Positions 36,985 through 46,392 of a stretch of 64,000 nucleotides of DNA are shown here, piece after piece. The position numbers and the translations under genes were made by a program. The notes beneath the pieces are model-generated. The model worked only from the letters and a program-made list of their open reading frames with translations. It had not been told where the DNA came from and did not search any database. Source of the DNA: Aurantiacibacter spongiae (GTDB taxonomy: Bacteria > Pseudomonadota > Alphaproteobacteria > Sphingomonadales > Sphingomonadaceae); the NCBI RefSeq assembly GCF_003815535.1, contig NZ_RPFZ01000001.1, positions 1,054,001 to 1,118,000 of the forward strand, given 5' to 3'. Within the stretch, counting starts at the first letter, position 1. Each line of letters begins with the position of its first letter.

Positions 36985-37988
36985 TGGTAGCCCTCGTCGC
37001 TCGTCTTGCCGCGAAAGACCCAGTACGCCCAGCCCGTATAGATCAGGATGAGCGGCATGGTGATTGCCACGCCGACCAGCATGAAGATCTGGCTGCGCTC
37101 GGGAGCGGCGGCGTCCCAGATGGTGATCCCGGGCGGCACCACGTAAGGCCACATGGTGAATCCCAATCCCGCCATCCCCATGAGGAATAGCGAGATGGAT
37201 AGCCAGAAGGGCTTGGAATGGCGCTCTCGAGAAAGGGCGCGCAGCAGCGCGATGACGAGAACCGCAGTGACGATCGGCACCGGTGCGGCCAGATAGATTT
37301 CCGGAGCCGTGAGCCACCGATCAGCGTACTCCGCGTTCAGGAGAAGGTTGTAGAGGCTGACCACCCCCATGAGCAGCACGGTCGCCCAGGCCGCGACCTT
37401 CGCCAGCCGGCGGGCGTGCTCCTGCTCGGGACCTTCCATCTTCCAGACAAGCCAGGTCGCGCCGAGCAGCGCGTATCCGGCGACGGTTCCGAACCCGGTA
37501 AGCAGGGTATACGGCGTCAGCCAGTCGAACCAGCTGCCGGAATAGGCTCGGCCGGTCACATCCACGCCCTGCAGCAACGCGCCCAGCGTCATTCCCTGCG
37601 CGAGAGCAGCGACCAGGGATCCGCCGGTGAAGGCGGCGTCCCAGAAGCGCCGATGCGACGGGTCGCGCCAGCGATACTCGAACGCCACACCGCGAAAAAC
37701 CAGTCCGAGCAGCATGGCGATGACGAGCGGATAGGTTGCTGGCAGGATAACGGCGTAGGCCAGGGGAAAGGCTGCGAAAAGCCCGCCGCCGCCCAGTACC
37801 AGCCAGGTTTCGTTGCCATCCCAGACCGGCGCTATCGAATTCATCGCGCGGTCGCGCTCCGGACCCGCCTCGAAGGCCGGGAAGAGTATTCCGATGCCCA
37901 GATCGAACCCGTCCATGACCACATAGGCGAAGACGGCGAAGGCGATGATGAACGCCCACACGGTAGTCAGATCGACGTTAACGTTCAC
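36981..37988 (-). CDS. cydB: Cytochrome bd-type quinol oxidase subunit II
   Basis: A 335-residue subunit with nine predicted helices and the family start LTTVWAFIIAFAVFAYVVMDGFD (positions 4-26), plus GNETWLVLGGGGLFAAFPLAYA. The GTG at 37988 begins 11 bases inside the end of cydA. Partner of CydA in the inner-membrane, non-proton-pumping quinol oxidase. Confidence 0.95.
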   Translation of the reverse strand: MNVNVDLTTVWAFIIAFAVFAYVVMDGFDLGIGILFPAFEAGPERDRAMNSIAPVWDGNETWLVLGGGGLFAAFPLAYAVILPATYPLVIAMLLGLVFRGVAFEYRWRDPSHRRFWDAAFTGGSLVAALAQGMTLGALLQGVDVTGRAYSGSWFDWLTPYTLLTGFGTVAGYALLGATWLVWKMEGPEQEHARRLAKVAAWATVLLMGVVSLYNLLLNAEYADRWLTAPEIYLAAPVPIVTAVLVIALLRALSRERHSKPFWLSISLFLMGMAGLGFTMWPYVVPPGITIWDAAAPERSQIFMLVGVAITMPLILIYTGWAYWVFRGKTSDEGYH

Positions 37989-39432
37989 GGCTCGCCTCGT
38001 GCGGACCGCGCGGCAGTTTCTCTCCGTCACCGGGGTTCTGCGTCGGACCGGGTGTGAAGCCGGCCGTGCGGATCGGCCCCTTGTCGCCGCGCTTGACGCC
38101 GACCTCGCCAGGCTGGGGAGACTTGCTCATCAAGCGCATGATGTACCATACGCCCACCCCGAACACGGCGAAATAGACGACAATGAATGCCAGCAGTGAC
38201 GACCCGACGGCGGGCGCGTCGAGAGGGCTGGCCGCGTCGGCGGTTCGCATCAGGCCATAGATCACGTAAGGCTGGCGGCCGACCTCCGTGGTGATCCAGC
38301 CGGCGATGACAGCGGCAAAGCCGGACGGTGCCATGACGACGGCGAAGCGGTGCAGCAAGGGCCAGTCGTAAAGTCGGCCACGCCAGCGGGCCAGCAGGCT
38401 CCACACCCCGATACCGAGCATCGCGAAGCCGATGCCGACCATGACACGGAAAGACCAGAACACGATGCTGACGGGCGGCTGCTCGTCGTCCGGTATGGTG
38501 TCGAGCCCGGCCAGCGGCGCGTCGAGCGAGTGCTCGAGAATAAGGCTCGACACCTTGGGTATCCCGACCGCATAGTCCAGCCGCTGTTCCTTCTCGTTCG
38601 GGATTCCGAACAGATACAGCGGGGCGCCGTCGGGATGGCTTTCGTAATGCCCCTCCATCGCCATGACCTTTTGCGGCTGATGCTCGAGAGTGTTGAGACC
38701 CTGCGCATCGCCGAGAAAAATCTGCACCGGGGCCACCAGGGCCGCCATCCACATCGCCATCGAGAACATCTTGCGGGCATGCGGATTGGCCCTGTCCCTC
38801 AGCAGATGCCACGCCCCCACCCCGCCGACCACGAAGGCCGTCGTAAGATAGGCGGCGGTGACGGTGTGAACGAGGCGGTAGGGAAAGCTGGGATTGAAGA
38901 TGATCGCCAGCCAGCTGTCTCCGGGCAGAAATTGCCCGTTGGCACCCATTTCGAACCCTGCGGGCGTATGCATCCAACTGTTGACCGACAATATCCAGAA
39001 AGCGGAGATGAACGTTCCGACCGCCACCATCAGGGTCGCCGCGAAATGCAGCCTGCGCCCGACCTTTTCCATCCCGAACAGCATGACGCCAAGAAAACCC
39101 GCTTCGAGGAAAAAGGCCGTCAGCACCTCGTACGCCATCAATGGACCGACCACCGGGCCCGCCCTGTCGGAAAAGACCGACCAGTTGGTGCCGAACTGGT
39201 AGCTCATCACGATGCCAGAGACGACGCCCATGGCAAAGGCGATGGCGAAAATCTTCAGCCAGTACTTGAACAGATCGTGGTAGAGTTGCCTGCCGGTCTT
39301 CAGCCACAGACCTTCCAGAACGGCGAGGTAGCTCGCCAGTCCGATGGAGAAGGCGGGAAAGATGAAGTGGAAGCTGACCGTAAAGGCGAATTGAATACGG
39401 GCCAGCACCAGTGCGTCGGCTGTATCGAACAT
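37978..39432 (-). CDS. cydA: Cytochrome bd-type quinol oxidase subunit I, cyanide-insensitive type
   Basis: A 484-residue heme-bearing subunit. The ATG at 39432 gives the conserved start LVLARIQFAFTVSFHFIFP, with the heme-ligand histidine in it. GRQPYVIYGLMRT is typical of the CioA branch, and the Q loop is short. Oxidises quinol and reduces oxygen with high affinity. I see no FNR box in its 155-base upstream region. That upstream side faces the Tn7-like element. Confidence 0.95.
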   Translation of the reverse strand: MFDTADALVLARIQFAFTVSFHFIFPAFSIGLASYLAVLEGLWLKTGRQLYHDLFKYWLKIFAIAFAMGVVSGIVMSYQFGTNWSVFSDRAGPVVGPLMAYEVLTAFFLEAGFLGVMLFGMEKVGRRLHFAATLMVAVGTFISAFWILSVNSWMHTPAGFEMGANGQFLPGDSWLAIIFNPSFPYRLVHTVTAAYLTTAFVVGGVGAWHLLRDRANPHARKMFSMAMWMAALVAPVQIFLGDAQGLNTLEHQPQKVMAMEGHYESHPDGAPLYLFGIPNEKEQRLDYAVGIPKVSSLILEHSLDAPLAGLDTIPDDEQPPVSIVFWSFRVMVGIGFAMLGIGVWSLLARWRGRLYDWPLLHRFAVVMAPSGFAAVIAGWITTEVGRQPYVIYGLMRTADAASPLDAPAVGSSLLAFIVVYFAVFGVGVWYIMRLMSKSPQPGEVGVKRGDKGPIRTAGFTPGPTQNPGDGEKLPRGPHEASRER

Positions 39433-39587
39433 TGCGGGAGGGGACTTAACAGCCCCCGAGACGTTGCGCCATGTCGAACATCGCACGTTCCGTTGCACCA
39501 CACGCAACAGCCGACCGGATGCAGCTTACGCTAGCACAACCTTACCCTGTCACAAAACCAACGATGTGGCGCGAACTCCGTCCTTCT

Positions 39588-41519
39588 TCATGACTGACCC
39601 TTAGGCCGCATATGGTCCGGGACAAGACCGGCTGCTACCATCTGGGCACGATCCCATCCGTAGGCAATGCGGCGCACTCCCGACGTTCTCGCGTCATGTC
39701 GGACGCTTTTCGGCGACAGGTTCCAGTGTTCGCCGATCTCCGCGTTCGAGATGATCCGTCGCGCGATCGACCTGACCTGGTCCTTTTCCACCTGCATGCG
39801 TCGACCGCTTTTCTCGAAGGCCAGATCCATTGCCTCGCAAGACGCGGCGAGTTGGGGGGTGTCGATCGTCAGGACTTCGGCCACCTCCTCCTTCGTCAGC
39901 ACTGCGCTGAACGGGAAGTCGTGCTCGCATTCGTCGAACCGAACGCCGAGGAAGGCCTTCAGATCGTCGGGCATGACGAAGCATGTCCTGGTGTCAAACC
40001 GCTCGCCTTCGGACCAGTATTCGATCTGTCCTCGGAGCAGTGCACCGATGATGGAACTCCATGGCTTGAGGTCTCCGCCCAGCAGCCTGACGCAGTCGGA
40101 CAGCCTGCGAGCGTCCCCCGGGATCGCGGTGTCGAGAGCATTTGCGGAAAGACCGGAGACGAGTTCCTCAAAGGATGCTCGGCTCGCCATCGCGCGTGGG
40201 TAGGCCGTCAGCATCGCCTGGTCGCCCCTGAACTCCAGCTGCTTCGACGCCGCCAACTGTTCGACCCCGTACAGCGGGATCCGCAGATCGTATCCGACCG
40301 TGGCCAGATTGACCGATCGGTCCTTGCGCTCACGGAGGTCGTCGATACTGTCGGCGATGAACTGCCTGTTGCCGCGATACCTGCTCGGCTTGCTGACGAG
40401 GACGACCTCGGGGATCTCCGCAAGCCGCTTGGTGCGTCGGTTGTCGATGCCGAGGACCTCCATCGCCTCCGAAGTGTTGTAGGTACGCATCCCGGCCGCG
40501 AACGAGTTCCAGATGTTGTCGGCGAGGTCCGGGATCCCGGCCAGCACCATCTCCGCCCTCTCCGGACCGCTCAGCTTCTCGCTCGCCATCCTCTTCAACC
40601 TCCTCCAGGACTTGAAGAACGCACCGTGGTCCGAACCGTGGGACTCCATGCTCTCGTGCAGCATCTCCCGTACCGTGCGCGGCCATCCGAGCAGCATCCT
40701 TCCGGCATCGCAGACGATGGGGACCTGCCGGTCCGGATCCAGCATCCGGATTGCCTTCATGTCCGCGGTGGCATCCGGCGTGCTCTGCAGGGATGCGGCC
40801 AGCTGGATCGCGGTCAGTGCGATGGTCCCGGGCGCGAGCGACGAGAGCGCGGATGGCAGCGGGGCGAGCGCTCGAATCCGATCTCCTCTTATCGGTGACA
40901 TGAGATCGGCCACGAGGCGATAGCCTTCGAGGTCCGCGCCCTCGAGCAGCGGAACGGGCGCGGGTTCGATCATGTTCAGGCAGTGCTCGCACGTGTCGAT
41001 GCCCCATGCCAGGTACCAGCCCAGTTCGGCTCCGCACGTCTCGCAGCGGTCGACGAGACGCTCGCCGGTGACCGGGCAGCACGCGAGCAGGCGGTTCATC
41101 CAGTGCGCCCTATGGTGCGGTGACAACTCGAGGGACCGTGGAGCGATGCGCCGGATCCGAAGGTCGATGGTGCCCATCGGCAGAACGAGGTCACCGAACG
41201 TCGTGCTCATTCCGCCCTTGACGGCATGTCTCGCTCCCAGCGTCGCGGGTTCCTGCCGGAGGACCTCGGCCAGTCTTGCGATCAGACGGGGATCGGCGAC
41301 TGTGACGGCGCCCGGTGTGTACGTGTCGATGCCTGCCGCATGGAGTATCGGCCACACACGCCCCAGGACGTGCTCCCGCGCCGAACGTGACACTATCCCG
41401 ATCAGGCTCTCGTCCTCCGCGACTTCGATCGGGAAGCGGACCCGCTTCGGTGAGCGCGCGGGTCGGCCCCTCGTGTCCGGGTGCGGAGCCGGCTCGTCGT
41501 GCCTTCGCTGTCCGGTCAC
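39588..41519 (-). CDS. tniQ: TniQ/TnsD-like target-selection protein
   Basis: A 643-residue protein from a GTG start that overlaps the tnsC stop (GTGA). The TniQ signature lies near residues 27-60 (FPIEVAEDESLIGIVSRSA), followed by a zinc-ribbon pattern with Cys147/148, 159, 162, 177 and 180. The long C-terminal part is helical with a final HTH-like segment (NAEIGEHWNLSPKSVRHDA). Length suits a TnsD-type DNA-binding targeting protein rather than a short TniQ. It would recruit TnsC to the attachment site. Last gene of the operon, next to the cydA upstream region. Confidence 0.88.
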   Translation of the reverse strand: MTGQRRHDEPAPHPDTRGRPARSPKRVRFPIEVAEDESLIGIVSRSAREHVLGRVWPILHAAGIDTYTPGAVTVADPRLIARLAEVLRQEPATLGARHAVKGGMSTTFGDLVLPMGTIDLRIRRIAPRSLELSPHHRAHWMNRLLACCPVTGERLVDRCETCGAELGWYLAWGIDTCEHCLNMIEPAPVPLLEGADLEGYRLVADLMSPIRGDRIRALAPLPSALSSLAPGTIALTAIQLAASLQSTPDATADMKAIRMLDPDRQVPIVCDAGRMLLGWPRTVREMLHESMESHGSDHGAFFKSWRRLKRMASEKLSGPERAEMVLAGIPDLADNIWNSFAAGMRTYNTSEAMEVLGIDNRRTKRLAEIPEVVLVSKPSRYRGNRQFIADSIDDLRERKDRSVNLATVGYDLRIPLYGVEQLAASKQLEFRGDQAMLTAYPRAMASRASFEELVSGLSANALDTAIPGDARRLSDCVRLLGGDLKPWSSIIGALLRGQIEYWSEGERFDTRTCFVMPDDLKAFLGVRFDECEHDFPFSAVLTKEEVAEVLTIDTPQLAASCEAMDLAFEKSGRRMQVEKDQVRSIARRIISNAEIGEHWNLSPKSVRHDARTSGVRRIAYGWDRAQMVAAGLVPDHMRPKGQS

Positions 41520-42520
41520 GACGAGAACGGATCCTCGTCGATCCAGCCGTTCGCCATCGCATAGCCTTGCGTGACGCAGCTGAGGTCGAACGGCTCGATC
41601 TTGAGCGCACCGCGTCTGACCGCCAGCGGCACGGCTTCCTGGATGACCCGGGCCGCCCTTCCGACATGACCGCCCGATACGAGCGCGAGGCCGTCGATGA
41701 TCGGTCTCTCGCCGAGGTCGCTGGGGATCCCGAAGACCCCTCGGTTCCTGAGCATCAGGTCGTACTCGCGGCAGAACTTCTGGAACAGCCTGGCCGGCTC
41801 CCTCCTCTCGGGATCCAGAGGGGCGAGTTCCAGCGGCATTCCCAGACGCGCGCACAGGTCGGGATTGCTGCTGAAGAAGTCCACCGACTCGCCGTTGCCG
41901 ATGAGGAGGAGCGGCGCGATGCCGCGATCGAGCATCGTCTGGAAGCGCTCGGTCACCCTGTTGGACTCGCCGAGCGCCCCCTTGAGTCGCTGGACCTCGT
42001 CGGCGACGACCAGTTCGACGCCGAGCTTCGGGACCCATTCCGCTATCCGCTTCTCGAGCACCGGGATCGTGCGCCGATCATCGACCGTCTTGCGACCGTC
42101 GTCATGACTGTCCAGGAAATCATCCCCCATCTGCTTGAGAAGGGCCTGCATGAAGCCCTTGAGCGTCATTCCCTTCTCGATCGTCACTATGATCAGCTGG
42201 TAAGGATTGACGGCGAGACCCTGTGCCTTGCCCTCGGTTTCGAGCTGATGCTTCAAATGCCATGCCAGGGCCGACTTGCCGGCCTGCGACTTCTGACTGA
42301 GCCGGCGTCCGGAGATCGGTCGTCCGAGCTTGCCGCAAGTTTCGGCGATGTATTCGCGCAGTTGAGCGATGATCGCCAGCTGCGGCTCGTGATCGATCCA
42401 GATGCCCTCCATGGCGGTTCTGGCCTTGTCCACGTTCGCGGAGAGCGTCGGATCCGACCAGTCAGGGGTCCGGCGTCCCGTCAGGGGGTCCGGCTGCTTC
42501 TTTTCCGTCTTCCTGGCCAT
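41516..42520 (-). CDS. tnsC: TnsC/TniB-like AAA+ transposition ATPase
   Basis: A 334-residue AAA+ ATPase that would bridge target DNA or TniQ and the transposase. The Walker A region reads SQKSQAGKS at residues ~75-83, keeping GKS but lacking the usual first glycine. Walker B is LVVADE near 170, and sensor-1-like LLLIGNGES follows. The ATG at 42520 has an AGAGAGG ribosome site. The gene starts 59 bases inside the end of tnsB and overlaps tniQ by 4 bases. Confidence 0.88.
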   Translation of the reverse strand: MARKTEKKQPDPLTGRRTPDWSDPTLSANVDKARTAMEGIWIDHEPQLAIIAQLREYIAETCGKLGRPISGRRLSQKSQAGKSALAWHLKHQLETEGKAQGLAVNPYQLIIVTIEKGMTLKGFMQALLKQMGDDFLDSHDDGRKTVDDRRTIPVLEKRIAEWVPKLGVELVVADEVQRLKGALGESNRVTERFQTMLDRGIAPLLLIGNGESVDFFSSNPDLCARLGMPLELAPLDPERREPARLFQKFCREYDLMLRNRGVFGIPSDLGERPIIDGLALVSGGHVGRAARVIQEAVPLAVRRGALKIEPFDLSCVTQGYAMANGWIDEDPFSS

Positions 42521-44783
42521 CTCGTGTATCCTCTCTTTCGTCGAACATGAAACCTTCCCTTCGCGTGTTCCCACCGGGGACACGGATTCCGGGTCGCGTC
42601 CCCGGGCGCGTATGCGTCGCCGTGCTCGCGGTCCCGTAGTCCTCCGCTCGCTTGAGAGGCTTGGATCTGGGTCTGCCCTTGCGATCGGTGGACCTGCTCT
42701 GTGGCGGGGGGGTCGGGACGTCCTCCCTTCCTTCGTCGGGAACCCTCGCCTCGCGATGGTGGGGGGAGACCGGGCCCGCCCCCGCTGTCCCGGCTGCGAG
42801 CTGCGCTTCTCGCATCTCCTCGCTCTCGATCAGCCCCATCGGGACGGCACGGTCCCGGATCGCGAGTTCGTCGAGGAGGGAGTCGAACTTCTTCAGTACC
42901 TCCTGCTTGGACTTCGCGCGTATGCGGGACCGGTCGGTCGCCGGTCCTCGCCCCGCCATCTTGAGCATGTCGCGATAGTGGTGGTGTTCCCAGCGACTCA
43001 GACCGCCGGTGTACTCGGGGTCGGTAGACCACATCGGATGGTACTTGCCGGTGGTCTCGTCCAGCACCTCGATCATGTCGATGTCGCCGTTCCAGACTCG
43101 GATCGGAACCATGCATTTGGCCGTGTCCTGCAGGCGCTGTCGGAAGGGGTGCGCATGGTGGTTGTTGTCGAGCGTCTCGGCCGTGCCGTCGGGGTTCCAC
43201 CGGTAATGGACGTTGTCGTAGACGAGTCCGTCGGTCGTCAGTGCGAACCTGCCACCGGGATGGTCGGCGAGGTGGCGGTGCAGCTCGCGCGGCGACAGCG
43301 CGGGCAGACCGAAGCTGCCGATGTGGGCGAGCATGACCTCCTCCGGCGTCCAGCCGTTGAGGCAAGTCTTCGGCGTCGTGTTCCAGGCGTGCCTGCCCTG
43401 CTCCAGCATCGCCTTGTACTCCGCCCGGGTCACGTTCGCCTCCACCGCCGGGTCGATCCGCGGGTCGCGCTTCTGTCGGGGAGCCATCACGAGCCCCTTC
43501 AGGCCCCGCACCTTGGCCTTGGGGAACTTGAAGAAGTTCTCGAGGATCGACTTGGCGTCGCTGTGGTAGGCGGCCGCCAGTTCGGTGGTCGCGATCGTCG
43601 ACATCCCCGGTACGGAACTCGGCGGGAGGATCGCCTTGTCGTTGTCGTACATCAGCAGTTCGCCGATGCCGTAGATCAGGGCGGACCGGTCCTTCGACCG
43701 TATGTCCTCCTTGTCGACATGGCGCGGACCCAACACGTTCATGAGGGCGATGCGGGCCATCTGGGGCCGCAGGTTTCCGCAGAATATGGAAGGTTCGAAG
43801 ACGTACTGCGAGAAGACGTCCATGGCATAGATGCCCTTCATCTTCCCCGCGATCTCGCCCCACTCGTCCGAGAACGTCGTGTAGTGGCGGAATTCGGTCG
43901 CATCGAAGTAGATGCGTTCGAAGGGTCTCGTGACCTCGATCGGTTCGCCGCTCGGGGCGAACTTCTTCTCCGCGGCCACGACGCCGTAGCGCCTGGCCCA
44001 GTTGGCGCGCGTTTCTGCCCGGTTGATGCGGTTGCGCACGGCCTCGAACGAGGGCGGACTGGCACCGATGTCGCCGTGTCCCGCCTGATCGAGAAGGTCC
44101 CAGAACCGGACCGCCAGCGCCCCGGCCATCTCCTTGTCGCTCAGTTCGTGATCCCGCCAGTAGATTTCGACGACCGCATTCACGAGCCGGTCGACCCGGT
44201 CGGGCAGCTGTGACTCCCCTGGCAGCCGGCCGGACTGATTGACGAAGGCCCCGATCGCTCCGTTGTAGCGGCGGTACTTCTTGGCCGCCCTCATCACGGA
44301 TCGACCACTCGGTCGGACCTGCAGGAGCCTTAGGAGCTTCGTGGTGAGCGAACGGTTCCCGTGCAACCATGAGAGCTTCGGCAGCGGAAGCGGGTGGTTC
44401 GCCGCGACGAAGGCGTCGGCCTTCGGTTCACTCTGCGGCAGGGCCGCCTCGGCGGCCGCCCGGCCCCACTTCCACCTGACGAAACTGGCCGGGTCGCGCG
44501 TGGCGCAGGCGATCATGTCGAGATGGAGGAAACGCTGCAGACGCTGCTGGCACTCGGTCTTGCTGGTGGGTATGCGGATCCGGTCGGATATCAGCTCGTG
44601 GAGGAACCAGGCGGGGTCGGGATATGCCTCCAGTCCCGTCGCCTCGTCCGTGACCAGCAGGGGTCTGCCCACCTCGTCGTCGATATGGAGCAGATCGTCG
44701 AGGATCCGACCGACGTAGACGAACTTCTTCTCCTGCCAGAAGAATGTTCGGCCTGGTGTCACGGGAAGAGGCGTCGTGTCCAT
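42462..44783 (-). CDS. tnsB: TnsB-like DDE transposase
   Basis: A 773-residue Mu/Tn7-type transposase. The rve catalytic core shows Asp294 (IYFDATEF), Asp380 (MYDNDKA) and Glu415 (SILENFF), an exact D-x34-E spacing for the last pair, so it should be active. An N-terminal half with DNA-binding helices precedes, and a Pro/Arg-rich tail follows. In Tn7, TnsB cuts and joins the 3' ends. Its ATG shares a base with the tnsA stop. Confidence 0.93.
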   Translation of the reverse strand: MDTTPLPVTPGRTFFWQEKKFVYVGRILDDLLHIDDEVGRPLLVTDEATGLEAYPDPAWFLHELISDRIRIPTSKTECQQRLQRFLHLDMIACATRDPASFVRWKWGRAAAEAALPQSEPKADAFVAANHPLPLPKLSWLHGNRSLTTKLLRLLQVRPSGRSVMRAAKKYRRYNGAIGAFVNQSGRLPGESQLPDRVDRLVNAVVEIYWRDHELSDKEMAGALAVRFWDLLDQAGHGDIGASPPSFEAVRNRINRAETRANWARRYGVVAAEKKFAPSGEPIEVTRPFERIYFDATEFRHYTTFSDEWGEIAGKMKGIYAMDVFSQYVFEPSIFCGNLRPQMARIALMNVLGPRHVDKEDIRSKDRSALIYGIGELLMYDNDKAILPPSSVPGMSTIATTELAAAYHSDAKSILENFFKFPKAKVRGLKGLVMAPRQKRDPRIDPAVEANVTRAEYKAMLEQGRHAWNTTPKTCLNGWTPEEVMLAHIGSFGLPALSPRELHRHLADHPGGRFALTTDGLVYDNVHYRWNPDGTAETLDNNHHAHPFRQRLQDTAKCMVPIRVWNGDIDMIEVLDETTGKYHPMWSTDPEYTGGLSRWEHHHYRDMLKMAGRGPATDRSRIRAKSKQEVLKKFDSLLDELAIRDRAVPMGLIESEEMREAQLAAGTAGAGPVSPHHREARVPDEGREDVPTPPPQSRSTDRKGRPRSKPLKRAEDYGTASTATHTRPGTRPGIRVPGGNTRREGFMFDEREDTRDGQEDGKEAAGPPDGTPDP

Positions 44784-45733
44784 CAGTCTTCCTGCCGGAC
44801 GAAGCGCTCCAGGAAATCGCGCAATGCCCTGGGCCTGCGGGCCGGGGGAGCCAGACGGACGGGTGTCTCGGCTGTAGGTGGCAGCGACACGTCGATGGCG
44901 ATCAGCCGGGCGGCCATCATCGCATCGAGCTTCGCGCGGGCATCGGAGGGTCGTCCGCCGAGGACGGCCTTCGCGGTGCGCAGGTCGACGACGCCACCGC
45001 CGCTTTCGATCGCGGTCTCGATCGTCCCGTAGTCGTTTTCGATGTCGAACGCTTCGAGCCTGTGGGCGTAGACGTCGGCGATGGTGCCTGCGGTCACTTC
45101 GTCGAAGAGGTCGCCGCGCAAGCGCTCGAATGCCGCGCCTTCTCGCGCGAGCGCGTCTTCGGCGGCGGCGGTCGCGAAGACGACCTCCGGCAGATGGAAG
45201 TAGCTCGCGACCGGTTTTATCTCGGCGAATACGAGGCCCCCCGAGACGAGCTCCACGGCGACGTCGAGGGTGTAGACCGTCACGTTCCCGAACTCGTCGC
45301 AGATCTCCAGCTCGATCGGCTGGAACTGGAAGTCACTGATCAGGGGATTGATCGAGAACCAACGGAGGAAGTTGAGTTCGTGGGGACCTTCGGTGTATTG
45401 CGCGCGACGCGCCTTCTGCGAGTAGTGCGCCGCCGTCGAGAACCAGTTCCTGTATCTGAAGTTCACGCGCACGTGACCGAGGTCCTCGCTCGATCTGTAT
45501 CGGACGGCGGCGGGAGCATGGGTCCTCACGTGGGCCTCGTCGCGCAGAAGATGCGACCGGCCGGGGACCCAGCGCGGTCGGCGCTTGGGACGACGGGGCA
45601 GCAGCTCGCGAGGCGTGGGAAGCCGGTCGCCGACACGGGCGGCATGGCGGTCGTAGGCGGGCGGGCAGAGCGGTGAATTCGAGGAGAGGTAGGCCGACGC
45701 CATCGCTTCCCTTCCGGTGAGCGGGCGGGTCAT
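44783..45733 (-). CDS. tnsA: TnsA-like transposon endonuclease
   Basis: A 316-residue TnsA homologue. The restriction-enzyme-like fold is marked by Glu119 (GPHEL), Asp157 (TLDVAVEL) and the E-x-K pair Glu171/Lys173 (FAEIKP), matching the catalytic set that cuts the 5' ends in Tn7. A C-terminal helical domain would contact TnsC. I chose the ATG at 45733, preceded by GGAG at 8 bases and overlapping the upstream ORF as ATGA. An ATG at 45793 would add 20 residues. TnsA implies cut-and-paste rather than cointegrate transposition. Confidence 0.88.
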   Translation of the reverse strand: MTRPLTGREAMASAYLSSNSPLCPPAYDRHAARVGDRLPTPRELLPRRPKRRPRWVPGRSHLLRDEAHVRTHAPAAVRYRSSEDLGHVRVNFRYRNWFSTAAHYSQKARRAQYTEGPHELNFLRWFSINPLISDFQFQPIELEICDEFGNVTVYTLDVAVELVSGGLVFAEIKPVASYFHLPEVVFATAAAEDALAREGAAFERLRGDLFDEVTAGTIADVYAHRLEAFDIENDYGTIETAIESGGGVVDLRTAKAVLGGRPSDARAKLDAMMAARLIAIDVSLPPTAETPVRLAPPARRPRALRDFLERFVRQED

Positions 45734-46059
45734 CTCGGCGGCTCCGGCCTGTCCCGCGGGTTCACTGGCGGCTTCCGATGGCTTCCGTGACATCGGGACC
45801 AGACGTCGCGGTGCCTGTCGCGTGATTGCAGCCGAAGCCTCCTCTCGACGGTCGCATGACGGCGGGCGACGGGTCTCGTGGCACCGATCCTAACCACACC
45901 GTCGAGGACGCGGTACCGGGGCGGGCATGCGATATTAGTCGCCGCCCGGCAGGTAGGACCTGTCCGGCTGGGTCCGGGCTCGCGAACGGGGTCAGCCAGC
46001 GTCTCGGTCGGGTCCGACCGCTCCGTCGATCCAAGATCGTGGTCGGGATCTTCGTCCAT
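45730..46059 (-). CDS. Possible 109-residue protein upstream of tnsA
   Basis: The frame runs from an ATG at 46059, one base after the stop of the preceding ORF, to a TGA that overlaps the tnsA ATG. The product begins MDEDPDHDLGSTERSD and becomes very rich in Arg and Pro towards its end, with no recognised domain. Tight coupling on both sides argues for translation; the composition argues against. The tnsA frame is also open through part of this stretch but without a start codon. Confidence 0.35.
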   Translation of the reverse strand: MDEDPDHDLGSTERSDPTETLADPVREPGPSRTGPTCRAATNIACPPRYRVLDGVVRIGATRPVARRHATVERRLRLQSRDRHRDVWSRCHGSHRKPPVNPRDRPEPPR

Positions 46060-46060
46060 G

Positions 46061-46366
46061 TCAGAGGCTCCGTCGAAGCAGATCGCAGGCCAGGGCGTGG
46101 ATCGTGGCCTTGTCCAGCCGGGGATCGGAGTTCCACGCTTCCGCGAGGAACGCGAGCTCCTCCCTTACGATCTGCAGGTGCATTGCGCGCTGGCGCTCGT
46201 GATCGCCCGGTCCGGTATCCGATCGATGCGCAGCTTCGTGCTTCTCCTGGCTTCCAGCGACCGGTCGCGTTGCCGGACGGAGCGGGGCCGCGCCGTTCAC
46301 CTCCGGTTGGCTCGCGCCGTCCGGCTGGTCGCACCTTGCGCTTAGTAACCACCTTCCGATCAGCAT
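46061..46366 (-). CDS. Possible 101-residue protein heading the tns operon
   Basis: Starts at an ATG at 46366 with GGAG 8 bases upstream (another ATG lies at 46372). The N-terminal half is low complexity. The C-terminal ~40 residues (MHLQIVREELAFLAEAWNS, then LDKATIHALACDLLRRSL) look like two amphipathic helices of a real folded domain. No family recognised. It would be the first gene of the operon leading to tnsA, and its promoter faces the HTH-rve gene. Confidence 0.5.
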   Translation of the reverse strand: MLIGRWLLSARCDQPDGASQPEVNGAAPLRPATRPVAGSQEKHEAAHRSDTGPGDHERQRAMHLQIVREELAFLAEAWNSDPRLDKATIHALACDLLRRSL

Positions 46367-46392
46367 CGCCATTTCTCCAATACACGTATAAA

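Noticed and set aside
37218-39534. Long plus-strand frames opposite cydA and cydB
   Set aside because: They are shadows of well-conserved membrane proteins and show no domain of their own.
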